The notes under the pieces were generated by a model. The model made no database searches. It was given only the letters and a program-made list of their open reading frames with translations, and was not told the DNA's origin. From the NCBI GenBank assembly GCA_031549455.1, contig JAVBPT010000005.1:1-64000 (forward strand): DNA of 64,000 nt, written 5' to 3'. Shown here piece by piece: positions 44,522-52,794 of the stretch (its first letter is position 1; every line of letters starts with the position of its first letter). The stretch comes from JAVBPT01 sp031549455. Lineage in GTDB: Bacteria > Bacillota > Clostridia > Lachnospirales > JAKSVV01. The position numbers were made by a program, and so were the translations under genes.

Positions 44522-45859
44522 ATGAAGAGAATTAAAATGCCGGACGAAGTCCAGTTTGTTTTAGGCGGACTGAAGAAAAATGGGTTTGAAGCCTTTATTG
44601 TAGGAGGTTGTGTGCGAGACAAGATTTTGGGAACAGAACCCCTTGATTATGATGTAACCACTTCTGCAACGCCAGAAGAGATCAAGAAGATTTTTAGAAA
44701 AACTTTTGATACAGGAATCGAACATGGGACGGTGACGGTGATACAGGGAGAGATGGCAATCGAAGTCACCACGTACCGAGTTGATGGAAAATATATAGAC
44801 AATAGACATCCAGAGAGCGTGACGTACACCAGACTGTTAGAGGAGGACTTAAAAAGGAGAGACTTCACAATGAATGCAATGGCCTATAATGATGAGGTGG
44901 GCTTGGTGGACATTTTCTCGGGAGAACAAGATTTAAGAGAGGGGGTGATCCGGTGTGTCGGGGAGCCCAATGAAAGATTCCATGAGGATGCACTCAGAAT
45001 GATCCGAGCGGTACGTTTTTCGGCAAAGTTTGACTTTGGGATTGAACAAAAAACGCTCCGAGCGATTCAAAAAAATAGCAGGCTTCTCGAAAACATTAGC
45101 AAGGAGAGGCTTCGAGAGGAGATGAATAAAATTTTATTATCGGACCATCCCGAAAAAATTGTATCTCTTCACGATCTTGGTCTTCTTGAGTTTATCATGC
45201 CAGAGTTTATTCCGCTTATCGGAAATAAGCAGAACAACCCTTGGCATATTTATGACATTGCTGAACACACCATCCTTTCTGTAAAAAACATGGAAAAGGA
45301 TTTGACATTACGGCTCACCATGCTTCTGCATGATATCGGAAAGTCTGATCGGAAAACAACGGATGTCGTGGGGGTTGATCACTTTTATCGCCATGCAGAA
45401 CTAGGGAGCGCGATGGCAAAAGATATTCTAACCAGGCTAAGGTACGACAACAAAACTATTTCCAAGGTGTCCACACTGATTAAATATCATGATTTTAGAC
45501 TGATTACAAAAGAAAAAAATGTGAGACGAGCACTTGCGAAACTGACAGAAGAGGTGTTTTTAGATCTTATTAAGGTGAGAAGGGCAGATGACTCAGCCAA
45601 AAATCCAGAAAAGGTTCGAGAGGAAAGCGAGTCCATCCAAAAACTCATAGAGGTATATGGGAAGATAAAAAAACAAGGGGACTGCTTTAAAAAGGCAGAC
45701 CTTAAAATCAATGGAAGAGATTTGATTGAGCTTGGAATTGTGGACGGGAGAGAGATTGGAAGGATATTGGACAAGGTGTTTATGCTTGTATTAGAAGACC
45801 CAAGTCTTAATGAAAAAGAAAAATTAATTCAGACAATAAAAAGGAACTTTATATTGTAA
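44522..45859 (+). CDS. cca: CCA-adding tRNA nucleotidyltransferase
   Basis: A 445-residue class II enzyme starting at ATG 44522 with AGAGGTGG just upstream. It has the template-region motifs IVGGCVRDKILG, PLDYDVTTSATPEEI, RRDFTMNAMAYN and EDALRMIRAVRFSAKF, followed by an HD domain (LLHDIGKSDRKTTDVVGVDHFYRH). It builds or repairs the 3' CCA end of tRNA. The HD domain can act in phosphatase or phosphodiesterase roles in other species. Confidence 0.95.
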   Translation: MKRIKMPDEVQFVLGGLKKNGFEAFIVGGCVRDKILGTEPLDYDVTTSATPEEIKKIFRKTFDTGIEHGTVTVIQGEMAIEVTTYRVDGKYIDNRHPESVTYTRLLEEDLKRRDFTMNAMAYNDEVGLVDIFSGEQDLREGVIRCVGEPNERFHEDALRMIRAVRFSAKFDFGIEQKTLRAIQKNSRLLENISKERLREEMNKILLSDHPEKIVSLHDLGLLEFIMPEFIPLIGNKQNNPWHIYDIAEHTILSVKNMEKDLTLRLTMLLHDIGKSDRKTTDVVGVDHFYRHAELGSAMAKDILTRLRYDNKTISKVSTLIKYHDFRLITKEKNVRRALAKLTEEVFLDLIKVRRADDSAKNPEKVREESESIQKLIEVYGKIKKQGDCFKKADLKINGRDLIELGIVDGREIGRILDKVFMLVLEDPSLNEKEKLIQTIKRNFIL

Positions 45860-45912
45860 AATAAAAATATTCAGGTATGATAAAGTAAATTTAAAAAATG
45901 GAGGAAAAAAAG

Positions 45913-47088
45913 ATGATGTTTATGAAAAGCAAAAAGTTATGGATTACTGTTATAATCTTGCTTGTGATCGGTACAGTGGGTGTGTTCGGAATGGACTATC
46001 TTGCAAAAAGTAGTTTTGCAAACAAGACCCCATTTGAAAAATTGATTTACTCTTCTGTTAAAAACATGAAGTATAGATCATACGATTCCACACAAAATGT
46101 CAACATGGATTATGCAATCGGGGATTATAAAATAAAGGCGGACATGAACTTTGATGTTAAAAAATCAGGGGACAAAAATTACTTTGGAATAATGGCAAAA
46201 TTAAATGATAAGGAAGTAAATTTGGGATCGATCTACTTTGATGCCCAAAAAATCATTTTGGATCTAACCGGGTTTTACGATAAGCCGTTATATGTTTACT
46301 ATGATGAGATCGGAAAACTTTTAAAGACAGCAGGGATGACAGGAGAGGAATCCAATCTGCATACCAAAGACTATATGGATATTTTCATGAACTTTAAAAA
46401 CAATGCAAACCTAAAAAAGGTTAAAGCAGACACGTATATCGATATGGTGAAAAAGTATTTTGAAGATGCGATTATGTATATTGGAGATGAAAGCATCACA
46501 ATTCAAGACGTAAAATACGATACAGAGAAATATAAATTAGATCTTCAGAATGAAAATGTGATCCTTGCAATTGTGGACACTTTAGAAGCGGCAAAACAAG
46601 ATCAAAATTTAAAACTGGCTTCTAAAGATTTGGCAACGAACCTACTTAATAAAGCATTGCAAAATGAAGACTACAAAGAGTTTGGTCTTGCAAAAGAGGA
46701 GATGGAAGGTCTGATTCAAACCATTTCAAATGAGTTTGATAGTTATTGGAATCAATTATTAGATGCAATGATCAACACGTATAAAACAGCAGCGGAAGCA
46801 GATTTGAGTGGAATGGACATGGAACTTTTCTATCATCTAACCAAAACAGGAGATATGGTGAAGAGCTATGGATCACAAAAAGTAGACAAAGAGGGAATAA
46901 AAACCCAAATGACATTTGATTCAGAAATCTTTCATATCAATAAAAGTGTAAGCATTCCAAAGTATGATCTAAAGAATGCGATGAATCTTGCAGTAGAATC
47001 TATGGAATCATTACAAGACGTTTTTGGAAAGATCGCACAAGCCTATGGGGCAAAATTTACAGAAATTTTCTTGGGAGATTTACAATAA
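45913..47088 (+). CDS. Unrecognised membrane-anchored extracellular protein
   Basis: A 391-residue protein starting at ATG 45913, eight bases after GGAGG; an in-frame ATG five codons upstream overlaps the ribosome site. It has an N-terminal anchor (LWITVIILLVIGTVGVFGMDYLA) with no lipobox cysteine. The remainder is a soluble, lysine- and aspartate-rich domain with a repeated theme of Asn/Asp-rich beta segments, loosely like LppX-type or DUF6583-type lipid-binding folds. Its function is not known. It ends in a terminator shared with the convergent msrB. Confidence 0.8.
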   Translation: MMFMKSKKLWITVIILLVIGTVGVFGMDYLAKSSFANKTPFEKLIYSSVKNMKYRSYDSTQNVNMDYAIGDYKIKADMNFDVKKSGDKNYFGIMAKLNDKEVNLGSIYFDAQKIILDLTGFYDKPLYVYYDEIGKLLKTAGMTGEESNLHTKDYMDIFMNFKNNANLKKVKADTYIDMVKKYFEDAIMYIGDESITIQDVKYDTEKYKLDLQNENVILAIVDTLEAAKQDQNLKLASKDLATNLLNKALQNEDYKEFGLAKEEMEGLIQTISNEFDSYWNQLLDAMINTYKTAAEADLSGMDMELFYHLTKTGDMVKSYGSQKVDKEGIKTQMTFDSEIFHINKSVSIPKYDLKNAMNLAVESMESLQDVFGKIAQAYGAKFTEIFLGDLQ

Positions 47089-47101
47089 GATTTTAAAATA
47101 T

Positions 47102-47137
47102 AAAAACAGAGTTCAATGTTTAAACTCTGTTTTTTTG
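47102..47137. terminator. Bidirectional intrinsic terminator
   Basis: AAAAACAGAGTT (47102-47113) pairs with AACTCTGTTTTT (47123-47134). It serves the plus-strand gene ending at 47088. The convergent msrB stop lies in the loop. Confidence 0.88.
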
Positions 47138-47569
47138 TTCGAATAATTTTTTGTATTGCCCATAACCTTCTTCTTCTAATCGCTCAACCGGAATAAAACG
47201 AAGGGCGGCAGAGTTGATGCAATAGCGGAGACCTCCAGCGTCTTTTGGCCCATCTGGAAATACATGTCCAAGATGGGAATCGGCTTTCTTACTCTTGACT
47301 TCCACTCGCATCAAGCCAAAAGAGGCATCCTTTTTTTCAACGATGGATTCATTTGAAACAGGCTTTGTAAAGGAAGGCCATCCACAGTGGGAATCAAATT
47401 TGTCCATTGAAGTAAAAAGGGGTTCTCCGCTCACAATATCCACATACAAGCCCCTCTCGCGGTGATAGGTATATTCGCCCGTGTTGGGCTTTTCAGTTGC
47501 TCCGTTCTGAGTCACGTCAAATTGAAGTGAGGAGAGTTGCCTTAGACGTTCTTCTTTGGTCATACTCAT
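47120..47569 (-). CDS. msrB: Peptide-methionine (R)-S-oxide reductase MsrB
   Basis: A 149-residue protein with the MsrB core GEPLFTSMDKFDSHCGWPSFTKP, the DSHLGHVFPDGP segment and the catalytic cysteine in RYCINSAALRF. CxxC zinc pairs are absent, the non-zinc form. It repairs oxidised methionine R-sulfoxide. It overlaps msrA by 4 bases (ATGA), so the two are coupled. Confidence 0.95.
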   Translation of the reverse strand: MSMTKEERLRQLSSLQFDVTQNGATEKPNTGEYTYHRERGLYVDIVSGEPLFTSMDKFDSHCGWPSFTKPVSNESIVEKKDASFGLMRVEVKSKKADSHLGHVFPDGPKDAGGLRYCINSAALRFIPVERLEEEGYGQYKKLFEQKNRV

Positions 47570-48066
47570 TTCATATCCTCCTCTGCAATCAGGTTTAGGT
47601 TGACATGACAGTATCCGTTTGGGTTTCTAAGAAGATATTGTTGGTGATATTCCTCAGCGGGATAAAAGGAGGTGAGGGGGAGAACCTCTGTCACAATGGG
47701 TCGATGATATTCCCCCTGCTTTAAGTTTATAAACTGTTTAATTTTTTCTTCATCTTCTGGATCCACATAATAAATGCCACTTCGATACTGGCTTCCAATG
47801 TCATTTCCCTGACGATTTCTGGTAGTGGGATTAACGGTTTTAAAAAACTCGGTGAGAAGTTTTGAAAGGTCAATCAGGTTGCTGTCATAAGCCAATAGAA
47901 CTGCCTCGGCATATCCTGTTTCTTTTGTACAAACATCATGATAGGTTGGGTCAGGGGTATGCCCGTTTGCATAGCCACAAGTCGTATGACAAACCCCCTT
48001 TAGTCTTGAAAAATAGGCTTCGGTCCCCCAAAAGCATCCTCCCGCCAAATATATTTTTTTATTCAT
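47566..48066 (-). CDS. msrA: Peptide-methionine (S)-S-oxide reductase MsrA
   Basis: A 166-residue protein starting at ATG 48066 with GGAG upstream. The catalytic motif GGCFWGTEAYF is at residues 9-19, followed by GYANGHTPDPTYHDVCTKETGYAEAV and the IGSQYRSGIYY segment. It reduces methionine S-sulfoxide. The longer reading frame toward 48123 has no ribosome site. With msrB it forms a small oxidative-repair operon divergent from the flavoprotein at 48182. Confidence 0.95.
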   Translation of the reverse strand: MNKKIYLAGGCFWGTEAYFSRLKGVCHTTCGYANGHTPDPTYHDVCTKETGYAEAVLLAYDSNLIDLSKLLTEFFKTVNPTTRNRQGNDIGSQYRSGIYYVDPEDEEKIKQFINLKQGEYHRPIVTEVLPLTSFYPAEEYHQQYLLRNPNGYCHVNLNLIAEEDMK

Positions 48067-48181
48067 ATGCACTCCATTTAGAAATTCTGATAATAGTATA
48101 CACCAAATCTCAAAAACAATCAAAAAACCTCTTTGTAGGTTTCGGAAAGTATGATATAATGATTTTTAAAAGAGGTATGAT

Positions 48182-49432
48182 GTGAAAGAATATGATATCG
48201 TGATTGTGGGCGCGGGTGCAGCCGGATTAATCTGTGCTTGCAGGCTTTCCGAACGAATGCCGGATTGTAAAATTTTGATGATTGACCGGATGAACAAAGT
48301 TGGAAAGAAAATATTGGCCACGGGCAATGGACGGTGTAATCTATCAAACGCTCAGATAGTAAGAGAAAAATATCATAGTACGAATCCACACTTCATCGAT
48401 TCTGTGATCGAAGGGTCAAATAGACAGGCCATTCTCCCCTACTTTGATGAGCTAGGGTTGAAGACAAAAAGGATTGAGGATGGAATTTACCCGATTACTG
48501 GAGAGGCAGCCTCTGTGTTGGACGTTTTAAGGCTAAAGATAGAAGAGGCCCTAAATGTGGACGTTTTACTAAATACGGAGGCGGAAAAAGTAGAAAAGAA
48601 GGAAAAATATTTCATTCATACAAAAACAGGTGTTTTTTGTGCAGCGACGTTAATCATGGCAACGGGGGGGTGTAGTGCACCCATTTATGGGTCAAACGGG
48701 AGTGGATATGGTCTGCTAGAAGCGCTGGGACATACCAAAAAAGAGACCTATAAGGCATTGGTGCAACTTATAGCGGACAAGCCAAATTTGAAAAGGATTG
48801 ACGGTGTGCGTGCAAAGGCAAAAGTCAGGATAGAGGTAAATGGTGTACCTTCTGAAGAAGAGATGGGAGAGGTTCAGTTTACCCGATATGGCTTATCTGG
48901 GATTTGTATTCTAAACCTATCGCATATTGCCTCTTATCATACAGAGGTGATGAAAAATAGGGTGGTTATATGTTTGGATTTGATGCAAAACAGGATGGAG
49001 GAAGAACTCTTCGCAGAACTTATAAAAAGAAGACAGCGTTTCGGAAATCGTCAGCTGGAAAATTATTTAACGGGCCTTTTGAATCAAAAGCTTGCGCTCT
49101 TTCTCTATCAGGAGCTTAAAGTAGATCCCAAAAGAAAAATAAGTTCGCTCAGTGAGAGTGAGATAGAGGGAATAGGAAAAAAACTTAAAAGTAGTGAGTT
49201 TCCGATTATAGGGACCAAGGGGTTTGACCATGCACAGGTTACTGCAGGTGGAATGGATACAAAAGAGATTGATCCAGCTACATTTGAATCTAAGCTGCAT
49301 AAAAATCTATACATTCTTGGTGAATTACTAGATTTATACGGAGATTGTGGGGGTTATAATCTAAATTTTGCATTTATGAGTGGTCTTGCGGCGGCAGATC
49401 ATATAGGAGAAGAACATGATTCGAATAAATAA
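48182..49432 (+). CDS. NAD(P)/FAD-dependent oxidoreductase, HI0933/YhiN family
   Basis: A 416-residue flavoprotein with the dinucleotide fold IVGAGAAGLICACRL, the family motif KVGKKILATGNGRCNLSN, ATGGCSAPIYGSNGSGYGLLEALGH and the C-terminal GELLDLYGDCGGYNLNFAFMSGLAAA. The physiological substrate of this family is not established. GTG start. It overlaps the next flavoprotein gene by 17 bases. Confidence 0.92.
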   Translation: MKEYDIVIVGAGAAGLICACRLSERMPDCKILMIDRMNKVGKKILATGNGRCNLSNAQIVREKYHSTNPHFIDSVIEGSNRQAILPYFDELGLKTKRIEDGIYPITGEAASVLDVLRLKIEEALNVDVLLNTEAEKVEKKEKYFIHTKTGVFCAATLIMATGGCSAPIYGSNGSGYGLLEALGHTKKETYKALVQLIADKPNLKRIDGVRAKAKVRIEVNGVPSEEEMGEVQFTRYGLSGICILNLSHIASYHTEVMKNRVVICLDLMQNRMEEELFAELIKRRQRFGNRQLENYLTGLLNQKLALFLYQELKVDPKRKISSLSESEIEGIGKKLKSSEFPIIGTKGFDHAQVTAGGMDTKEIDPATFESKLHKNLYILGELLDLYGDCGGYNLNFAFMSGLAAADHIGEEHDSNK

Positions 49433-50969
49433 TATAAAAATGAATATCGAGCATACAGAGGAAGACCTAAAACAAAAGTGTCTAAACATCTTAAAAAGAG
49501 AAACGGCAGAGTCTTTTCAAATTGTGAAGAGATCAGTGGATGCAAGGGACAAAAGGGATGTTTTTTATGTATACAGTGTGGAGCTAAAGGTAGCGGATGA
49601 AGAACGGATCCGGGAGACAAAAGAGGTCGTAAAGGTCGAGGCGGAACGATTTGTTTTTCCGAGGTCACAGAAAAGTTTTGAAAAGAAACCGATTGTTGTA
49701 GGAGCGGGGCCAGCCGGTCTGTTTTCAGCGCTCACGTTGGTTCGCTCGGGTGTTCCGTGCACCCTAATTGAACAAGGAAAGCCGGTGGAGGAGAGAGTAA
49801 AGGATGTTGCCTCTTTCTTTGAGAGCGGGAAACTAAATCCGCTCTCAAATATCCAATTTGGCGAAGGGGGAGCGGGCACGTTTAGCGATGGAAAGCTCAC
49901 CACTGGCATCAAAGATGAGCGGGTTCGAGCTGTTTTCGAGACGTTCGTTGAATTCGGAGCGCCAAGAGAGATTCTGTATTCCGGAAAACCGCATATTGGA
50001 ACGGACCGGCTAAGGTCAATGATCAAAAGAATGCGAGCCTATTTGATTCAAAATGGGTGCGAGGTGCGTTTCGATTCGAAACTCACAGACCTCTTGATAG
50101 AGGAAAGCTGGTTAAAGGGCATCGTTGTGAATCATACCGAGACCATAGAAACGGATCATTTAATCCTTGCAATGGGACATTCTGCTAGAGATACGTATAA
50201 CATGCTTTACCAAAAAGGGATTGCTCTCGAACAGAAAAACTTCTCCATTGGGGTTCGGATTGAGCATGAGCAAAGTATGATCCAACACAACCAATATGGT
50301 TCTTTTGCAGAGCTTTTGGAGCCAACAGATTATAAGCTGGTTTCCCACCTTGAAAACGGACGGAGTGTATACACCTTCTGCGTGTGCCCGGGTGGCTATG
50401 TTGTGGGGGCTTCTAGCGAGGAGGAGATGGTTTGCACCAATGGAATGAGTGAATATAAAAGGGATGGCAAAAATATTAATGGGGCCATTCTGGTCGGTAT
50501 TAATCGGGAAGACTTTCATAGTGATCATCCTCTTGCGGGTATTTATTTACAACAAAAGCTAGAGCGAGACGCATTTATAGTAGGCGGAGGAAATTATTAT
50601 GCGCCCTGTCAAAGGGTGGCCGATTTCATACAAAATCAGAAAACCACTGAATTTGGATCGATTACACCGAGCTATAAACCGGGCGTGACGCCAGCCAATT
50701 TCCATGAAATCTTGCCACCTTTTATTACGGAAAGTTTAAAAGAGGCAATTCTTGAGTTTGATCGCAAGATAAAAGGGTTTGCAGCGGAAGATGCGATTTT
50801 GACTGGAGTGGAGAGCAGAAGTTCTTCTCCGGTCAGAATTGTAAGAGGAGAGGACATGAGGGGATCAATCGAGGGCTTTTATCCAATCGGAGAAGGAGCG
50901 GGTTATGCCGGTGGGATTGTAAGCTCAGCAGTGGACGGGATGAAATGTGCGCTGGCGTTAATCCACTAA
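49416..50969 (+). CDS. FAD-dependent dehydrogenase, COG2509 family
   Basis: A 517-residue flavoprotein with an N-terminal domain of about 85 residues (INIEHTEEDLKQK-like start), then the FAD fold PIVVGAGPAGLFSALTLVRSG. The family blocks NPLSNIQFGEGGAGTFSDGKLTT, MGHSARDTYNML, FCVCPGGYVVGASSEE and GEGAGYAGGIVSSAVDGMK follow. No assigned reaction. It is in an operon with the HI0933-type flavoprotein. Confidence 0.92.
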   Translation: MIRINNIKMNIEHTEEDLKQKCLNILKRETAESFQIVKRSVDARDKRDVFYVYSVELKVADEERIRETKEVVKVEAERFVFPRSQKSFEKKPIVVGAGPAGLFSALTLVRSGVPCTLIEQGKPVEERVKDVASFFESGKLNPLSNIQFGEGGAGTFSDGKLTTGIKDERVRAVFETFVEFGAPREILYSGKPHIGTDRLRSMIKRMRAYLIQNGCEVRFDSKLTDLLIEESWLKGIVVNHTETIETDHLILAMGHSARDTYNMLYQKGIALEQKNFSIGVRIEHEQSMIQHNQYGSFAELLEPTDYKLVSHLENGRSVYTFCVCPGGYVVGASSEEEMVCTNGMSEYKRDGKNINGAILVGINREDFHSDHPLAGIYLQQKLERDAFIVGGGNYYAPCQRVADFIQNQKTTEFGSITPSYKPGVTPANFHEILPPFITESLKEAILEFDRKIKGFAAEDAILTGVESRSSSPVRIVRGEDMRGSIEGFYPIGEGAGYAGGIVSSAVDGMKCALALIH

Positions 50970-50982
50970 ATTTGGACAGAAT

Positions 50983-51008
50983 AGAGAGAGAAAAATCTCT
51001 CTTTTTAT
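50983..51008 (+). terminator. Intrinsic terminator after flavoprotein genes
   Basis: AGAGAGA and TCTCTCT around an AAAA loop, followed by TTTTTAT. Confidence 0.82.
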
Positions 51009-51010
51009 AT

Positions 51011-51042
51011 AAAAAGAGCTTATCCCCCGTAAGGAATAAGCA
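51011..51042 (-). terminator. Intrinsic terminator of the 51072 gene
   Basis: On the minus strand GCTTATTCC pairs with GGGATAAGC, then CTCTTTTTATA. Confidence 0.75.
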
Positions 51043-51071
51043 AGAGAAAACCTCCAATATTTATAAGGTGT

Positions 51072-51374
51072 CTAAATGATGTGAAACATCTGTAATGCGA
51101 AATAGATAGTTAAAAGGACTATAAAGCTGATGGTTGCGTAGGCAAATGTTTTGTGTACACGGTCTTCGACTCTGCGAGTGATAAGAATTAGACATGCAAC
51201 TTCGATTACAGAAAGTACAGAAAGGAATGTTGCCCCTGAATCTTTGAAAATAGCTTGCAGAGCGAAGTAAATCGATAGTGTACCACTAAACTGAACGATT
51301 GGTTCTTTTGCCAAAGCTGGTAACTTCATTGCGAAATCCCCTTTCATTTTTTGATTTTGTTGTTTGTTGAGCAT
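51072..51374 (-). CDS. Small three-helix membrane protein, unknown
   Basis: A 100-residue protein if it starts at ATG 51374, or 85 residues (MKLPALAKEPIVQF) from ATG 51329. Both starts have AAAGGGGA-like sites upstream, and I cannot decide between them. Three hydrophobic helices are present (FSGTLSIYFALQAIF, FLSVLSVIEVACLILIT, YATISFIVLLTIYFALQMF). No family recognised. A good promoter and terminator support it as a single-gene unit. Confidence 0.75.
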   Translation of the reverse strand: MLNKQQNQKMKGDFAMKLPALAKEPIVQFSGTLSIYFALQAIFKDSGATFLSVLSVIEVACLILITRRVEDRVHKTFAYATISFIVLLTIYFALQMFHII

Positions 51375-51451
51375 ATTGCCCTTGTCCCCTTTCGGTTGAA
51401 TTGGTTGTGTGGTTCTCTTGGAAATAGCTAGTGCTTAAAAATAATACTATA

Positions 51452-51480
51452 AGTATAGCACAATTACCAATATTTGTAAA
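51452..51480 (-). promoter_or_regulatory. Promoter of the 51072 gene
   Basis: On the minus strand TTTACA (51475-51480), 17 bases, TATACT (51452-51457). Confidence 0.75.
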
Positions 51481-51510
51481 TAGAAAATGGTAAATACTTC
51501 AAATTAATTA

Positions 51511-51540
51511 TTGACATAAACTGTAAAAACATGGTATAAT
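51511..51540 (+). promoter_or_regulatory. Promoter of the transglutaminase-like gene
   Basis: TTGACA (51511-51516), 18 bases, TATAAT (51535-51540), with the ATG 31 bases further on. Confidence 0.85.
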
Positions 51541-51570
51541 GTAATTATATGGAAAAAAAGGTGCAGGATT

Positions 51571-52536
51571 ATGAGTAATGGAATTACGATTAGACATAAC
51601 AAATATACTCCTTGGAGTCCAAAAGAATATTATAATAAATATGGATTTAAAATTAAAAAACCAGTTCAAGAAGGGTTTAAAATTAATGTTCAAAAATATA
51701 ATCCTGAAGAAGAAGGAAGTAAGAATAAAACAGTAATCCAAGCCATTGAGGATGGATATAAAAATACTGATAAAATTTGCGATGATAATCTGTTAATTGC
51801 TAAAATTCCTGCAATAAAAAAAGCGGTGGAAAGTATAGATAGAGAAATTGTTGCAACTGGAATTGATACTAAAAGTATTGATGGAAAAATGCAGGTAATG
51901 GCATTTTTATATGGTCAATTACAAAAGGATATAAAGTACTATAATCCACAAGTTAGGGTGGGAAACTGGATGCCGAATTACCTTCAAGAAAGAGCTACAG
52001 GGTTAGAAGATGGTTGTAATGTTTATGGTGCTTTAGTAGATAAATATGCTAAATGTTCAGGTATTGCAAAAGCATTTGAAGTCTTATGCAATCATTATGG
52101 AATAGCATGTACATCTAGAGGACTTACTGGAGTTAGAGTTGGTCATGCAATAAATGAGGTGAGTTTTGATAATGGAAAAGTATCTTATATAGATATTGCA
52201 TCTGAAATAGGAATGGGACAAGATGGACTTTATGCTGATAAAAATACTATAAGAAGAATTCCTATTGAAAAGCTAAATATAACCACTAGATATTTCATGA
52301 TGAGCAAAGAAGATGTAAATAGGATGGGATATACTTTTGATGAAGAGCCTCGTTCGGAAAGTCAGAAGATGAGTGAAAATGAAAAATTAGATTTATTTAG
52401 TGAAGTAGATAGAAAGATAGCAAATGGAGTCAATGGAACTGCATTAAGTGATGAAGTACCAACAGTAGCAAGTGGTAATAATGAAATGCCTAGAATAACT
52501 ATACATAATCATAATGCCAGTGATATAGAATACTAA
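51571..52536 (+). CDS. Transglutaminase-like cysteine protein
   Basis: A 321-residue protein. The core from about residue 145 shows the transglutaminase triad: the cysteine in KYAKCSGIAKAFEVLCNHYGI, the histidine in VGHAINEVSF and the aspartate in YIDIASE. The N-terminal 140 residues are lysine- and asparagine-rich, and the tail is acidic. No signal peptide, so it is likely cytoplasmic. Base composition and codon use are more AT-rich than the neighbours, suggesting transfer. A strong promoter and terminator flank it. Members may be proteases or cross-linkers; substrate unknown. Confidence 0.82.
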   Translation: MSNGITIRHNKYTPWSPKEYYNKYGFKIKKPVQEGFKINVQKYNPEEEGSKNKTVIQAIEDGYKNTDKICDDNLLIAKIPAIKKAVESIDREIVATGIDTKSIDGKMQVMAFLYGQLQKDIKYYNPQVRVGNWMPNYLQERATGLEDGCNVYGALVDKYAKCSGIAKAFEVLCNHYGIACTSRGLTGVRVGHAINEVSFDNGKVSYIDIASEIGMGQDGLYADKNTIRRIPIEKLNITTRYFMMSKEDVNRMGYTFDEEPRSESQKMSENEKLDLFSEVDRKIANGVNGTALSDEVPTVASGNNEMPRITIHNHNASDIEY

Positions 52537-52555
52537 TTAAAATAAATTGTACAAA

Positions 52556-52587
52556 TTGAATCTGTGAACAAAGCAGATTCTTTTTTA
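52556..52587 (+). terminator. Intrinsic terminator
   Basis: GAATCTG (52558-52564) pairs with CAGATTC (52574-52580), followed by six T. Confidence 0.85.
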
Positions 52588-52695
52588 ATGCAGCTGGTGA
52601 TAAGTGTGAAAGATAATTTAACAGAAAGGCTCAACCCGAAATCTACCGAACAAATGGCAAATCAAAATGAAGCAGAGCCTATTTTACTTAGGTAA
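52588..52695 (+). pseudogene. Possible C-terminal gene remnant
   Basis: A 35-codon open frame with protein-like content (KDNLTERLNPKSTEQMANQ, then NEAEPILLR and stop) but no ribosome site or promoter. It begins directly inside the preceding terminator T run. It may be the tail of a gene removed when the flanking transglutaminase segment arrived. Confidence 0.3.
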
Positions 52696-52794
52696 AAATC
52701 TCTCTTTTTATTTTTGAATATTTCCATCATAAGTAAATAATTTCTTCTTGAAGTGTCAATAATAAAAATGATATTTTATGATGTGGAGGTTGTA

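Noticed and set aside
49565..50026. 153-residue frame antisense to the COG2509 flavoprotein
   Set aside because: No ribosome site, and it mirrors conserved flavoprotein codons.
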